Assembly: GCA_030737835.1 (NCBI GenBank)
Contig: CM060857.1
Coordinates: 13,837,496 to 13,901,495 of the forward strand
Length of the DNA: 64,000 bases
Direction of reading: 5' to 3'
Source: Acorus gramineus
Lineage: Eukaryota > Streptophyta > Magnoliopsida > Acorales > Acoraceae
The notes beneath the pieces were generated by a model, which saw only the letters and a list, made by a program, of their open reading frames with translations, did not search any database and had not been told where the DNA came from. A program made the translations under genes and the position numbers. This document shows, one piece after another, positions 34,776 through 45,713 of the stretch (positions are counted from its first letter, which is position 1; every line of letters begins with the position of its first letter).

Positions 34776-36155
34776 ATCAAACGATATTAGAGGGTTTTTT
34801 TAGTCATTATGTAAATTCCATTCTCGATAATATTATCCAACCCAGTTGGGATGGGTCGGGTTTTGGTTTGGGACAGGTTTGAGATAAATAAAATGAAACA
34901 TGAAGGGTTTTGGATAGGAAATAAGTTTACTTAGCAAAACCCGCCTCGAACCCTCCCCAGTTGCAATTAATATATATTAAGATTAAATATTTGTTATATT
35001 AATTACATAATTTATATTTTTCATTTGGTGTTAAAAAAAAAGAAGAATAAACTCAAAAGCTAATTGAAATTTGAAATCATATAAACATACACCGGGTTGT
35101 CTTTTGGTATTAAAAAAAATTGAAACATTATATTCGTCACTTGTTATGAAAATTAAAAGTTTACATTTCTTATTTTATTTCTTATTTTGTAGGGTTTATT
35201 CTAATAAATATTTATTTTTATTTAAAATTTTAATTTAGATTAAATATTACATAAAAATATGTTTTAATATTTTTTTTCCTAAACCTGTCTTGACCCAACC
35301 CGACTTAAATAAAACAGGTTTGGGATGACAAAGCTAAACCCGTCACAGATTTGAGATAAGATTTTGTAGATTTTGTGAGGGGGTTGAGATTCACAAGACC
35401 CGTCCCAACCCATTATGTAGCAATCCCTGTATTCTGGTCCTTCTATAGAAAAAATAAAAAAATAAAGTGAACTAGGAGGGGAGTAATGTTTTTTTTTTTT
35501 AAGTTCATTTTTATTCAAGTTCGTCTTCTCGATTCCCATTGCATCAGGGTCATCTAATGAAACTCAGTAAATGTTGAATTATATCCTTTATAATTTGTTG
35601 TGAAACCCAATAAATGCATGCATATGTTTTTTTTATTTATGTAAATTGACTTTTTCAAATGTCCTTAATATGAATTTGTATTATATGAAATATTTTAAGT
35701 AATTTGATATTCCAAATTTTATTAACATATCATGATTTATCATTATTATTTATATATCTCGATTTTATTTTATTTTATGTAATTTGATATTCCAAATTTT
35801 ATTAACATATCATGATTTATCATTATTATTTATATATCTCGATTTTATGGAATTTTAAATTGTCAATCATATATCTTATTTTTTATTGGTTTTAAATTTT
35901 GATGAATTTTATCTAAATATTTTCTTCTTTGGGAATTTAAATTTTGAATGTAAATTCAAACACAAATTTAAATGAGATAATAAATAAAGTAAGACAGATA
36001 CTTTAAAATTTCAAATCTCAAACAAATAAAATTTAGATGCAATTTAAATTTTAAAATCAGATTCAAGATGACATGAAATTTGATATTAAGTTAAGATAAA
36101 GAAAAATTGGTAAAAAAAAATTATTGTGCTTTGAGTTTTGTAATAAAACTTTGTT
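34776..36155. other. non-coding part of the left arm
   Basis: AT-rich DNA with a segment of CCCGACC/GGGTTGGG-like degenerate repeats (34845-34960, 35290-35410), probably a decayed non-autonomous hAT-like element. A direct repeat of about 85 bp starts TAATTTGATATTCCAAATTT at 35699 and again at 35779. The right arm matches at about 54000-55250 but has only one copy of the 85-bp repeat. No gene was recognised. Confidence 0.5.
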
Positions 36156-37203
36156 TTAGGGGGCGTTTGGTTCCACTGAAATTCAGCACTTATTAGACTG
36201 AAACCGGAATTTTTCAGCATTTATGTGTTATAAGTCTGTTTGGTTGAGATCCAATTAACTCTTAAAATTTATCCTCCTTTCCAATATAAACTCGGAATTT
36301 TTCAGCTCATTCATGTTACTTTTTTTTTCCGCCTCTGCATTCTGACTTTTTGTCCTGATCTTAAAAGACTATCCTACCCCTGATACTTTGGTTTATTTAC
36401 AAGTTGTATATAATCCCATTTTCACTTCCTCTCTCTCTCTCCTCGGACACTTTTTTTGAAAGACTCCTCTCAAACCCTAATCGGTGGACCTCCTCGTCAG
36501 TCCACCGCCTGGGGGGTCGAGGGCTGCGGCGGGGGCGGCTCCACCGGCTCCCTCCTCCTTCCCCTTTTTCTTGCTTCCGCCGCCGCCGCCCGCGGCGGCC
36601 GGTTTCTCGGAGGGCTCGGCGTCACCGCCGCCTTCTGCAGCGGCGTCCGGCGACTTTCCCTCCGCCTCCGCTGCCTTCGGCTTCTGTTGCTGCTGCCCGT
36701 CACCGTCACCTTCTGAAGCTGAGAATCGATTGCGGTCGTATAAACCCCTAAAAAAACACAAAACCCACAATAAAACCAAATGAAACCCACCCCCCTCCCC
36801 CCCAAAAAAAAAGACAAGAAATCAAAACAATAGAGAATCGAATTGGGTGGGCTGGGGTACCGTCGATGCTGTGAAGGACCTTCTTGACTTTCCTCTTGCA
36901 GCCTTCGCAGTGGATGGGGACCTTCAAAACCCAGGTCTGAAGAAATGAAAGAGAGAATAAAAAAGCCAAAGTCAGTAATTAATAGAGAAGAAGAAGAGAT
37001 GGGAGAGGGGAGAAGAACCTGGTATTTGAGAGGTTCTGAAGCTTCTTCTTTATTCACCATTTGAGAGTGATCACGTTGAGATGGACTGTGATAATTACAT
37101 GTTTCTGGGCACCTATGTTTTCAACTAGTCTTATGTTATTTCCACTGATACTAGAAAGAAGTATTGTAGGATGTATTCTGATCCTACAGTCTATCTTCAA
37201 CTC

Positions 37204-37235
<32 letters not shown>

Positions 37236-37558
37236 GAAATATTCACTCTCTAAAGTGAAATATATTTTGAAAACAAATCCATATTTTTTAAATAGTTAAA
37301 ATATAAATACGTTTTTTAAATATTCAACCAAACATCAAAATAGCATTCAGTATTTATTAAATAGATAAAAATACCCTTCCAATAAGCATTACTGTTAAGT
37401 GATAAATCAAACACACTTATCTGAATAAGTGCTTATATTTTTCGCTGAACCAAACAGTTTTTTAAACTGAATTGCATAAAACAATCAGCACTTATACAAT
37501 CAGCACTGAATAATTCAGCTCTTAAATTCAGCATTCAGCCGAACCAAACGCAGCCTTA
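36156..37558. mobile_element. Pack-type PIF/Harbinger element carrying host gene DNA (left arm only)
   Basis: The element is 36159-37555 (1397 bp), flanked by TTA on both sides (36156-36158 and 37556-37558), the Harbinger target preference. The ends GGGGGCGTTTGGTTCCACTG and, reversed, GGCTGCGTTTGGTTCGGCTG are inverted repeats; the outer 100-150 bp on each side share CTGAATT/AATTCAG motifs. The middle carries GC-rich gene sequence with introns on the minus strand. On the + strand there is also a promoter/leader-like stretch (TGTATATAAT, then CT repeats, then AAACCCTAAT) at 36400-36482. No transposase is present, so it depends on an autonomous relative. The right arm has the uninterrupted target TAA at 53960-53962. 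Confidence 0.88.
36500..37060 (-). pseudogene. captured fragment of a heavy-metal-associated (HIPP-type) gene
   Basis: Three exon pieces with proper GT-AG introns: 37060-37019 (MVNKEEASEPLKYQ), 36936-36861 (TWVLKVPIHCEGCKRKVKKV and on to HSIDG) and from about 36747 down. CEGC is the metal-binding motif of the HMA domain. The third piece reads VYTTAIDSQLQKVTVTG and then changes abruptly. The second half of the HMA domain is missing, and the following acidic, Gly/Lys-rich tail (about 36500-36690) continues in another frame. This suggests an internal deletion. Intact plant HIPPs bind metal ions and are often prenylated at a C-terminal CaaX box; none is seen here. Retained introns mean that genomic DNA, not cDNA, was captured. 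It is unlikely to make a working protein. Confidence 0.85.
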
Positions 37559-37642
37559 GTCTTTTTTTAATTTAAAATTGACCAAACTCCACTAGTACAA
37601 CGAAACACCAACATATCTTTAGGGATGTGTACAATGTGTTAA

Positions 37643-37870
37643 GGGTGCATTTAAATGTAAGATTGAAATAATGAGATTTTAAAAATCTTATGTTTCTAAC
37701 TCAGCTTTTGAGAAGCTATGTTTTATTAGATTTTCAACCGCAAGATTTTTTGACATAAAAAAGAAAATTATAATTTGAAAAGTTAAAATGTATTTGGATA
37801 TGAGTTTGATAATTTTTAGCTTTTCAAACGCAAATTAAAATCTATCTAAACTTATATCCAAACGGAAACA
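37643..37870. mobile_element. short Harbinger-like MITE, left-arm copy
   Basis: The left end GGGTGCATTTAAATGTAAGA follows TTAA. The right side (GTTTGGATATAAGTTTAGAT in reverse) is the inverted counterpart. It belongs to the family at 22282-22837. The right arm holds the same insertion at about 53640-53880, so it predates the inverted duplication. Confidence 0.55.
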
Positions 37871-37904
37871 AATTAATGTGATGATAACATGGTATTATAT
37901 ACAT

Positions 37905-38664
37905 TATTATTTTGGGTTTTTTGCATGTATACCATAAAAAGTATGATATTTATTTTTATACCACCACAAATAATGTATTTATTTATACCATTAGATTTTT
38001 TCTTAATGTAAAAATGTGTCCCTCTGTTATCCTTTTTAACCAAAATAGGCCTTAAATATAGTTATTTTCTTAACCAAGAAATAAAATTGACAAAAATATC
38101 CTTAATATATAATATTGTTTTTCATAATGTAAATAATTAAACATAATAATCTAATTAATTTTATGTTCTTTCTAAATCAATCGTGATCCATTCACCGTTA
38201 CTTCTTTCTTTTTCTTTCAATCAAGATCTAATTTTTTTTTAAATTTGTATTTTGTAATATATATTATTAATTGTTCTCAAAATAATTTTATTTTATTTTT
38301 ACAAATGTAAATATTAATAATTATTATATCCATGCTAATAAATAGTTTTTATGATTAATTTTTATGTTTTTTTATTTTAGATGAAATTTATCATTTTCAT
38401 GTTAAAATTAATATCTTTTATTTTTATAAATATTGTATTTGGTAAGGTTAAATATGTAACAAAATAAAAAATAAGGGTAATTTGGTCTTTTTTTCAAGAC
38501 TTTAACGGTTTTAATGAAAATTTGGATGGAAGTTAACTAGAGTGCTAAATATGCGTAAGTTCCGCATATTTCAATGATATAAAAATAAATAGTTTATTTG
38601 AAATGGTATAAAATTAAATAGCATGTTTTTTAATGGTATACAGAGAAAAAAACCCTATTATTTT
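37905..38664. mobile_element. Mutator-like MITE with 9-bp target duplication, left-arm copy
   Basis: The element is 37914-38655 (742 bp). Its ends are GGGTTTTTTGCATGTATACC and, reversed, GGGTTTTTTTCTCTGTATACC (inverted repeats extend about 50 bp). TATTATTTT flanks both sides (37905-37913 and 38656-38664). The same insertion is in the right arm at about 52868-53601. There is no coding capacity. Confidence 0.8.
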
Positions 38665-38978
38665 ATATCAAATCCAAATTGACAAGGGTATTAGATATAT
38701 TATAATTTGATATCAAATCCAATTTGACAAGGGTATTAGATACTACAATCACAATTTTTAAAACCGAGATGAAATCAACCATGATGAAAGACAAAAATTG
38801 TAGTAGTAATTAATTATTGCTTTATATCAAATCTATTTTGACAAGGAAAATGATATATCACATTTTATCTTTTAACATATAAGTAAATTAAATTATGTTC
38901 AAATTCGTATTCTATGCCAAATATAAACTAAAAAATAGTATTACTAAATGAATAAACGCTCAACACACATTGTTCTTA

Positions 38979-39003
38979 TGTAACACTAATAATGTGTGTG
39001 ACC
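38979..39003 (+). promoter_or_regulatory. TGTGAC dyad upstream of protease C
   Basis: GTAACACTAATAATGTGTGT followed by GACC is the dyad seen at the other protease genes, with one half-site changed (GTAACAC for GTCACAC). It lies about 190 bp upstream of the start at 39194. Confidence 0.5.
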
Positions 39004-39193
39004 TGTACGCTTCACCAAAAAAACACCCACCATCAAACCATGCACCATCAACAATAAAGTCATGATGATACGTAACAACTGGAAAAATTCTTGTCATAAT
39101 AAATAACAAAAACATCCCCTCAAAAGAACCCTCACATGCATACACTTAGGTCTTATTAATATTCTCACACCGATCTCCATCACTACACTCATC

Positions 39194-40765
39194 ATGGAAG
39201 TACTCCTCTTCCTCCTCCTCCTACTCAACTCATCCTCTTCCATGGCCGCCACACTATCCTTCTCCGCAGAACTCATCCAGAGGGACTCCCCAAAGTCCCT
39301 ATTCTACAACCCCAATGCCACAAATCCTCTCATCACATCAAAATCCCAATCCGCGGTCTCCTTTTCGAGCTTGTACATGATGAGTCTCACAATTGGCGAT
39401 CCACCACAGAAGATGATGGCCATAGTGGACACCGGCAGCGACGTCACCTGGTTCCAGTGCCTCCTTTGCACTGATTGTTACCCACAAAATCTCCCAACGT
39501 TTGTCCCATCTATCTCTACCACGTATGATACCATCAACTGCAACACCAAAACCTGCGACAAACTCCGCGAGCATTGGTGCGAGCTCGATGACAGTGACGA
39601 CGACAAGAACAACGACAACAACGTGTGCAAATACAAGGTCGAATACGCAGACGGTTCCTTCACGAACGGGACTCTCTCCAAAGACCTATTCGGCCTGGAA
39701 ACGAAGGGCAGCAACGACATCAACTTCCCCATGATCGTCTTCGGATGCTCTCGCAATGCAGATGACAGATTCGACGAGGAAGGCACGGGCTTGATCGGAC
39801 TCGACATGGGCCCTCTCTCGTTCGTATCCCAGTTTGGGGTGTTCATCGACTGGAAGTTCTCGCACTGTTTGGGTCGCTACGGCAACCCTAACTCGTCGGG
39901 ACGCATCTTTTTTGGTAAAGATGCCATGCTTTTGGGAACGCCCACGCCAATGGTAACAAAGCCAAAGTCAGCCCCCGATCACGAATTATACTACGTGAAT
40001 TTGATCGACATAAGCGTGGACCACAAGCGACTCAACATTCATCCCGAGAGGTTCTTGCCCAGGTAATTTAGTATGATCGACTTTTTATTATTATGATTTA
40101 TTTACCTAACTAATAAAACTCTTTGCCAAATATTTATTTATGTCACTATGTTCGTGAAGGAACATAGTCACAAAGTTAGTCAAATCCTTCCTTGGTCGAC
40201 CTGGATCGTCCTTCCCTCCTTAGTCATTATCCAATTCTACCTCTCAAATCTTAATTTATGTCTTTTTTTTTTTTTTTACACCTTCTGTAAAGTTTTTATA
40301 TAGCAATACATAATTGATTACCAATAAAAAAAAAAAAATCTTTGTGACTATGTGATCAGGTCAAATGGTGAAGGGGGGCTCTTCCTCGACACGGGGACGA
40401 TCATGACTTACCTCTTCAAGGATGTGTACGACCAGTTGGTATTGAAGCTAGACGAGAAGGTTACACTGTCGGGGAGGGAGAAGGATAGTAATCATCTTTG
40501 TTATCAAGGAGGAAAACGTGATCTGGAAGATGGAAAGTCGGTGCCAATGGTGACGCTCCATTTTGAAGGGGACCTCAATGTAGATCTTCAGCCATGGAAC
40601 ACATTCCACTATTGGTTTGAAGGCTATGTGTGCTTGGCGATTGAGCCTACGTCGACCTTCGGCAGGTCAACAATAGGGGCATTAGCCCAACAAAACATGC
40701 ATGTTGGTTACTATATCGGGGCGAAAATGATTTATATCTCTCCTGCAAACTGCGCTCTACTTTAA
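39194..40765 (+). CDS. secreted aspartic protease, nepenthesin/CDR1-like (A1B), copy C
   Basis: Exons 39194-40062 and 40360-40765 with a GT-AG intron give 424 residues. A signal peptide (about 1-20, Leu-rich then NSSSSMAA) precedes a short prosegment with the CDR1-type phrase AELIQRDSPKS. Asp79 lies in VDTGSDVTW and Asp300 in LDTGTIMTYL; both catalytic Asp are present. The nepenthesin Cys insert runs from CLLCTDCYP to HWCELDD and carries an acidic Asp/Asn run. The flap YADGSF (Tyr151) and GLIGLDMGPLSFVSQ are intact. The ending is ISPANCALL. It is about 9 residues longer than copies B and D because of the acidic insert. It lies in the left arm; the right-arm partner differs at two residues (Glu2/Ala and Asn115/Asp). 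Likely apoplastic or vacuolar. The substrate is unknown. Confidence 0.9.
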
Positions 40766-41640
40766 ATTTTAGTTGGCCGTTGTCATTATTGTCTCTAAAG
40801 TGATTTCTGTTTGCTTGATGATCTAATGAACATGCATTCTGTTGTTATTCAATAGCTCCAACATATACAATAGCATCACATGCACTTTGTATATTAATTG
40901 AGCATGTGCACATTAAACTTTCAAATGGTATATCATTAATATAGTGTTGTATATAACGGTATAAAAATAAATATTATATTTTTGGATAGTTTATAGTAGT
41001 CTTTCTCCTTTGCACTTGGATGAAAATAAAATTAATAAATAATATAATTTATTAAAGAAAAATTAAAAAACTACTAACAATAAAATAAAATAAGATAATA
41101 TATTGAACAAATCTCTTTAATCCTAATGAAATTTTATAATAAAATACTATAAAATAGAATAAATTAAATGGATCCCACCCAAATTCATATGACCCACGAA
41201 ATAATATGATAGGTTAATAAATCTCAAAAAACAACGCACCAGCAAATAAATAAATAAAATTCAAATGAAATATACCCATAAATTATATTATATTATTTTA
41301 AAAATTCCATATTTTTAATTAATTATTAGAGAATTCCATTTTACGTAAAATTATAAAATGTAATTATCTATTTAAAATCTGAAAATAAGATTAAGAGAAA
41401 AAATATTGATTGATTTGATTTTGCATAATAATGAATTTTAAAAAATTTGTTAAAGGGTAAAGACGTAAACATCTGTTAGATACATTTGAATAACATTTAT
41501 ACTTAATAGATTTATAAAATCTAATATTAAAACAGGAATATTTAAACATATTGATATAAAAGGGTAATGGGAATGTAAAATCGGTTAACTTTGATAGATA
41601 CTGATCTTCACCCAGTTTGCCTGAAACGAAATTTGATAAA
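40766..41640. other. 3' flank of protease C
   Basis: AT-rich DNA without a gene. It matches 49820-50687 in inverse orientation with few differences, so it helps to date the arms. Confidence 0.5.
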
Positions 41641-42207
41641 TAAATATGATATGCTACCCAAGAGTGGGTAGAGGCTACCCAAGAGTGGACTACTGGATGA
41701 CGAATGGTGTGGAACAGAAAGATTTCTCCCGATAGTCCTATGTCACCCTTGGAGGTTGAGGGTGAGGGTGTGGTGGGCTCATGTTGGTATGCGACCCACC
41801 AGTTTTAGTGGTTATTCCCACCTTGTTGGGACTTTAATTGCTTGAAATGTTAATATGAATTGTGTTGCATGGATTATACCATTAACTGAGCATGTGGCTC
41901 ACCCCTAGCATGTTGTTTCCTCCAGTTGGCGTCGAGTTGGATCCGAATTTGGAGCTCCCTTAGGAGCAGTATCAGCAGCAGTGCAGCGTCCGTGTTTTGG
42001 GTCTTGTCAGTGAAGAGGCCATCCGCATCCCCCCCCCCTTCTCTTATATGTATTGATACTCGTGCTTGTGCACAGTGTGTAGTTGATGTCTTTTGGTTAT
42101 ATGTTGGCTCTCACAAGATAGTTGATTATGTGTTCTGGTCAGTAATATGTTTTTGGATTACAGACTTAGTTGTTTAGCTTCATTTCTTATCGATATTGTT
42201 TTAATTT

Positions 42208-42257
<50 letters not shown>

Positions 42258-42396
42258 ACTATCGCTTGTTAATTGTCTTGTTACCTTGTTTGTTGTGTTA
42301 GAGTCTTTATTAATCTCATATATGGATAGCTGATATTATATATTTAGTATGTCCCGGGGACGGCCGCTCTGGGGCGTGACAGGCGTCACCCGGGAG
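41640..42396 (-). mobile_element. possible solo LTR (Ty3/Gypsy-like), left-arm copy
   Basis: Read on the minus strand, the block begins TGTCACGCCCC and contains GCGGAAGC-like and long non-coding stretches, a form common in plant Gypsy LTRs. The right arm has the counterpart from 49128. No internal coding region adjoins it. The far end near 41640 is approximate and no target duplication was found. It would be an old fossil that was present before the inverted duplication. A (TA)n tract lies at 42211-42255. Confidence 0.35.
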
Positions 42397-42790
42397 AGAT
42401 TGGCGATGAGATCGTCGTGATCTTCGTTGGCGTCGTTGCCCCAGACGAAGGCGGCGCGCCAGCATGATAGAGGGAGCGGAGGAAGCGTCTGTTGCAGCCG
42501 CACATGGCGTCAAGGAGGCGGAGTGGGATTTGAATGGAGGTGGAGAGGACACCGAGGTCGTGACCAACGAAACTCTCGCGGTGGAAGGAGTCTCCCCTCT
42601 GGAATTCGAGGCTTTAGGATTATTTTTTTCTCTCTCGAAAGGGTGTTTTGGTTCGATTTAATTTGGGGCCTTCGGAGGAGAGAGACAAGTGAAAAGAGGT
42701 TTAAATACCCTTGGTGAATTTGAAGAATAGACCGGGGTAGCAGGATCTTTTCACAAGGGCAGTAAAATGGCATAAAGCGAGTGCTGAAAA
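42397..42790 (-). pseudogene. GC-rich gene fragment of unknown identity, left-arm copy
   Basis: On the minus strand a leader-like stretch (CT-rich, with ATTTAAA near 42705) is followed by GC-rich coding-like sequence that stops abruptly at the LTR-like block. Several frames stay open, and none gives a domain I recognise. The composition differs sharply from the AT-rich surroundings, so it is likely the 5' end of a host gene cut off by the insertion. The right-arm counterpart is at about 48700-49127 and is nearly identical. Confidence 0.4.
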
Positions 42791-42819
42791 ATGAGTGAGG
42801 TCTTGAGTGCTGAAGAAAC

Positions 42820-42946
42820 GATAAGATTTTAAGAATCTTGCGGTTGAAAATCGAATAAAATATAGTTTTTCAAAAGCTGAGTTTTCAACATAAGATTTTA
42901 AGAATCTTAACGTAAGAATCTCATACATCCAAACACAACCTAATGC
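42820..42946. mobile_element. fragment of a Harbinger-like MITE
   Basis: TAAGATTTTAAGAATCTTGC through CATCCAAACACAACCTAATG matches one half of the family at 22282-22837. The right-arm equivalent is at about 48565-48690. Confidence 0.5.
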
Positions 42947-43792
42947 AATCAAGAAGATATAATATCAAAACAATTATCAAATATAAATAAATAATAGTTG
43001 TTTTTTTTTAGAGAGGGGGACCAATGGTCCCACTCTTAATAACCCAAGAGAACTTCATTTCTTATCGATATTGTTTTAATTTCAATCCTATTTCATCAAA
43101 TTAATTAAATCTACACAACTTTCTGATCTTTAAAAATTTCAGATAATTATCCTCCATCCACCACAATTAAATCCACCCTAATACCACCGACTACCCATTG
43201 AGGGTAATTATTATCGAGAGGTAATCCAAATGTCATCTAAATCATTAAATCTTTGATAAACGTCAATATATTAAATCTTAAAATCAATAAAATAATAAGA
43301 TTGAATATAAATCTAAACAAACTAATTAATTTTATAATTTATTGATGAATATAATTGTATTTTTAATTAATTTTAAGAGTAAAATCGGTTAAAATGTTTT
43401 CCATTTAACTTTTTATAGCATTATAGATATATATACTAGTTTTCATCCATGCACAATGTGCGTACAAATATAAAATTTCAATCTATATACAATATTTCAT
43501 GTTATATATACATAAATGAGATAATGAATATTTCAATAGTTATTAAATAAATTGTTTGTAAATATTATTATGAAGTTACAGAGATATGTTACAACTAAAG
43601 AAGGGTTTTTTTACATATATACCTCTTAATTATATAGATCTTGGGTTCGAGTTTTGGCATTGTGTCATACCTCCTGTTTATTAGGCGAAATTTGAAAGAA
43701 TTTTCTATGAGATCAGGGACAAATAGACAAAGGTAGCCTACTAGCTTGACCATAAGATCAGCCACGGAAAGCCCCTCCATCATAAAAAAAAA

Positions 43793-44222
43793 AAGGGATT
43801 TTAAGTTTTAAGTCCATGTAAATATACCTATTTGGGGATCAGTCCCTCACTTCTTCATATTTCTTTTTTAGTCCCCATATTCAACCGCCTATTTGGTTTT
43901 TAGTCCCTCCGTCAAACGTCCGTCCATACACCGTTAATTTGTGAAATGTGATTTTATTTTTAAATTCCTATAAACTACGTTATTTAGTTATTAGTCCCTG
44001 TAAACTATGTTATTTAGTGATTAGTCTCTCCTTCATATAAATAATATAGTTTACAGGGACTTAAAAATAAATCACATTTCACAAATTAATGATGCATGAA
44101 CGGACGTTTGATAGAGGGACTAAAAACTAAATGGGCGGTTGAATATGGAGACTAAAAAAGAAATATGAAGAAGTGAGAGATCGATCTCTAAATAAATATG
44201 TTTACAGATACTTAAAAATAAA
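43793..44222. mobile_element. foldback MITE, about 430 bp
   Basis: Nearly the whole element is one inverted repeat. GATTTTAAGTTTTAAGTCCA on the left pairs with the TACTTAAAAATAAAAAT end on the right, and blocks such as GTCAAACGTCCGTCCAT / ATGAACGGACGTTTGAT mirror each other. It shares termini with 34490-34766 but is longer. No coding content. Confidence 0.7.
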
Positions 44223-44506
44223 AATACAAAAAAAGAAATGTAAACATTCAAAATATATCGTACCTTTCATTACCTTTTTTTTCTATATGTATACCATAAA
44301 TAATCACATTTTAGCAAAATATCTTTTATTAATTGTTATTTCTAATAATAACATTCAAACTGGCTTAAATTGTACATCAATGTCATTTTTCTTTATTCAT
44401 TTGAGCGATATTATTGATTTCCGAGTTTCAAAGGAGATTTTTACAATACATGGTTGGTTGAGGGGTAAATATACAAAAAAAAATTCATTTTTAGTTATAA
44501 CATATC

Positions 44507-44989
44507 TCTTTGATTAGGGCTGCAACTTGGGTCGGGTTGAACCCGATTTTTACATGGGTTGGGTTGACCAAATCAGATTTGAGTTCGTCTCACTCACAAC
44601 TCGATCCAACCCGAACCCGTAAACTAATAATTAAAAAAAAGATCACGGCCGTTCATATTGTAGATTTTAATATGGGTAGTCCAAATTTTAGGTAAACCTA
44701 GCTAATCTTATGGGTTAAGTCGGGTTGATTTATTTAATTTGCACATCATGTTAGAAATTCGGGTTGGGTCAAGTTGGTCCAATTCGGGTTGAAAATCGGG
44801 TTGAGGTCGGTTAGTCCAATTCGGGTTGGATCGAGTTGGTTCGGGTTGGTTTATTTAATTAGGGGTTGGGTTCGAGTTGTTCTAATTCGGGTTGGGTCGG
44901 GTTAGGGTTGAGTAATTTAGAATTCGGGTTGGGTTCGGGTTGAGGCCAACCCGAACCCAACCCGCCCGAGTTGCAGCCTTATATTTGAT
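44507..44989. mobile_element. non-autonomous hAT element with GGGTTGGGTC-rich ends
   Basis: The element is 44515-44981 (467 bp). Its ends are TAGGGCTGCAACT and, reversed, TAAGGCTGCAACT. The flanking 8-mers TCTTTGAT and TATTTGAT match at seven of eight positions, as expected of an aged hAT target duplication. The subterminal parts are degenerate GGGTTGGGTCGGGTT-type arrays. It disrupts the block-D flank that continues uninterrupted at 26.3-26.5 kb. Confidence 0.8.
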
Positions 44990-45713
44990 GTGTAATTTTA
45001 TTATAAATTTTACAAATAATTTACTTAATCATTTTATTATATCATTTATGTCTATATAACATGATATATTATATCGCATATAAGTGGATTGAAACATAAT
45101 TGAGGGTATTAGTTGTAGACAGCTTTTTTTTAATATTTTTTTATATTTAATTTACATGCATATTGTGTGTGTAGATGAAGACTAATATCATTGTATTTAA
45201 AATTTCAAATTAAATTTATATAAATCTAGCACCTAATCAAACGTGTCAAATTCACAATCAGTCATATCCGTTTTAAATATTCAAATGACAATTTTAGGAT
45301 TTTAAGATAGATTTAGGTAAACTAAAAACATATTCACCAAATCTATTTTCAACAAAGACCTCAAATCATCAAAACGGTTTAAAAAATAAAAAAATAATCC
45401 TAAAGATTTTTATTTGAAATTATTATTACATTTCTCCGTGAGAATAACTGAAAACAGAACCAAACACAAAATATTTTATTCTATTGATAAAGTCAACCAT
45501 TCCTGAAATAGATATAAACCTTAGAATAGCTTATGTCTCTATCTACATGCACTGTAAAATTTTGAGAGTTATAACTATATAAAATATTCATTAACAATAT
45601 AATGATTAACAGCAACACAATTTTCATTACATCATCAGTCCAACAGAAATCTTAAAAAAAAAAAAAAACCAACGATACCACCACCACCACTAACCAGCAA
45701 CGATCAACCTAAC

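Larger units (their letters stand above)
30970..43632. repeat. left arm of the large inverted duplication
   Basis: This 12.7-kb segment is matched, in reverse complement, by 47847-58715. The outer edge is at ATATCCATGTTTAAATATTT (30971). The inner edge is at ACCTCTTAATTA (43621-43632). Shared contents, in order: a 5'-truncated LINE, a Harbinger MITE, a Mutator-like MITE, a protease gene, an LTR-like block and a GC-rich gene fragment. Left-only insertions are at 32127-32876, 34490-34766 and 36159-37555. Confidence 0.92.

Noticed and set aside
36500-37060. Working HIPP metal-binding protein gene
   Set aside because: The HMA domain is cut in half, the tail is in another frame, no CaaX box is visible, and the whole lies inside a MITE that the other arm lacks.
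42427-42717. Open frames of 60-100 codons on both strands of the GC-rich fragment, repeated at 48790-49080
   Set aside because: Several frames are open at once, as expected in GC-rich DNA. None has a domain, and the conservation between arms is explained by the duplication itself.
44515-44981. Telomere-like GGGTTGGGTC arrays
   Set aside because: The words are degenerate and differ from the plant telomere repeat TTTAGGG. They sit inside an element with inverted ends and an 8-bp target duplication.
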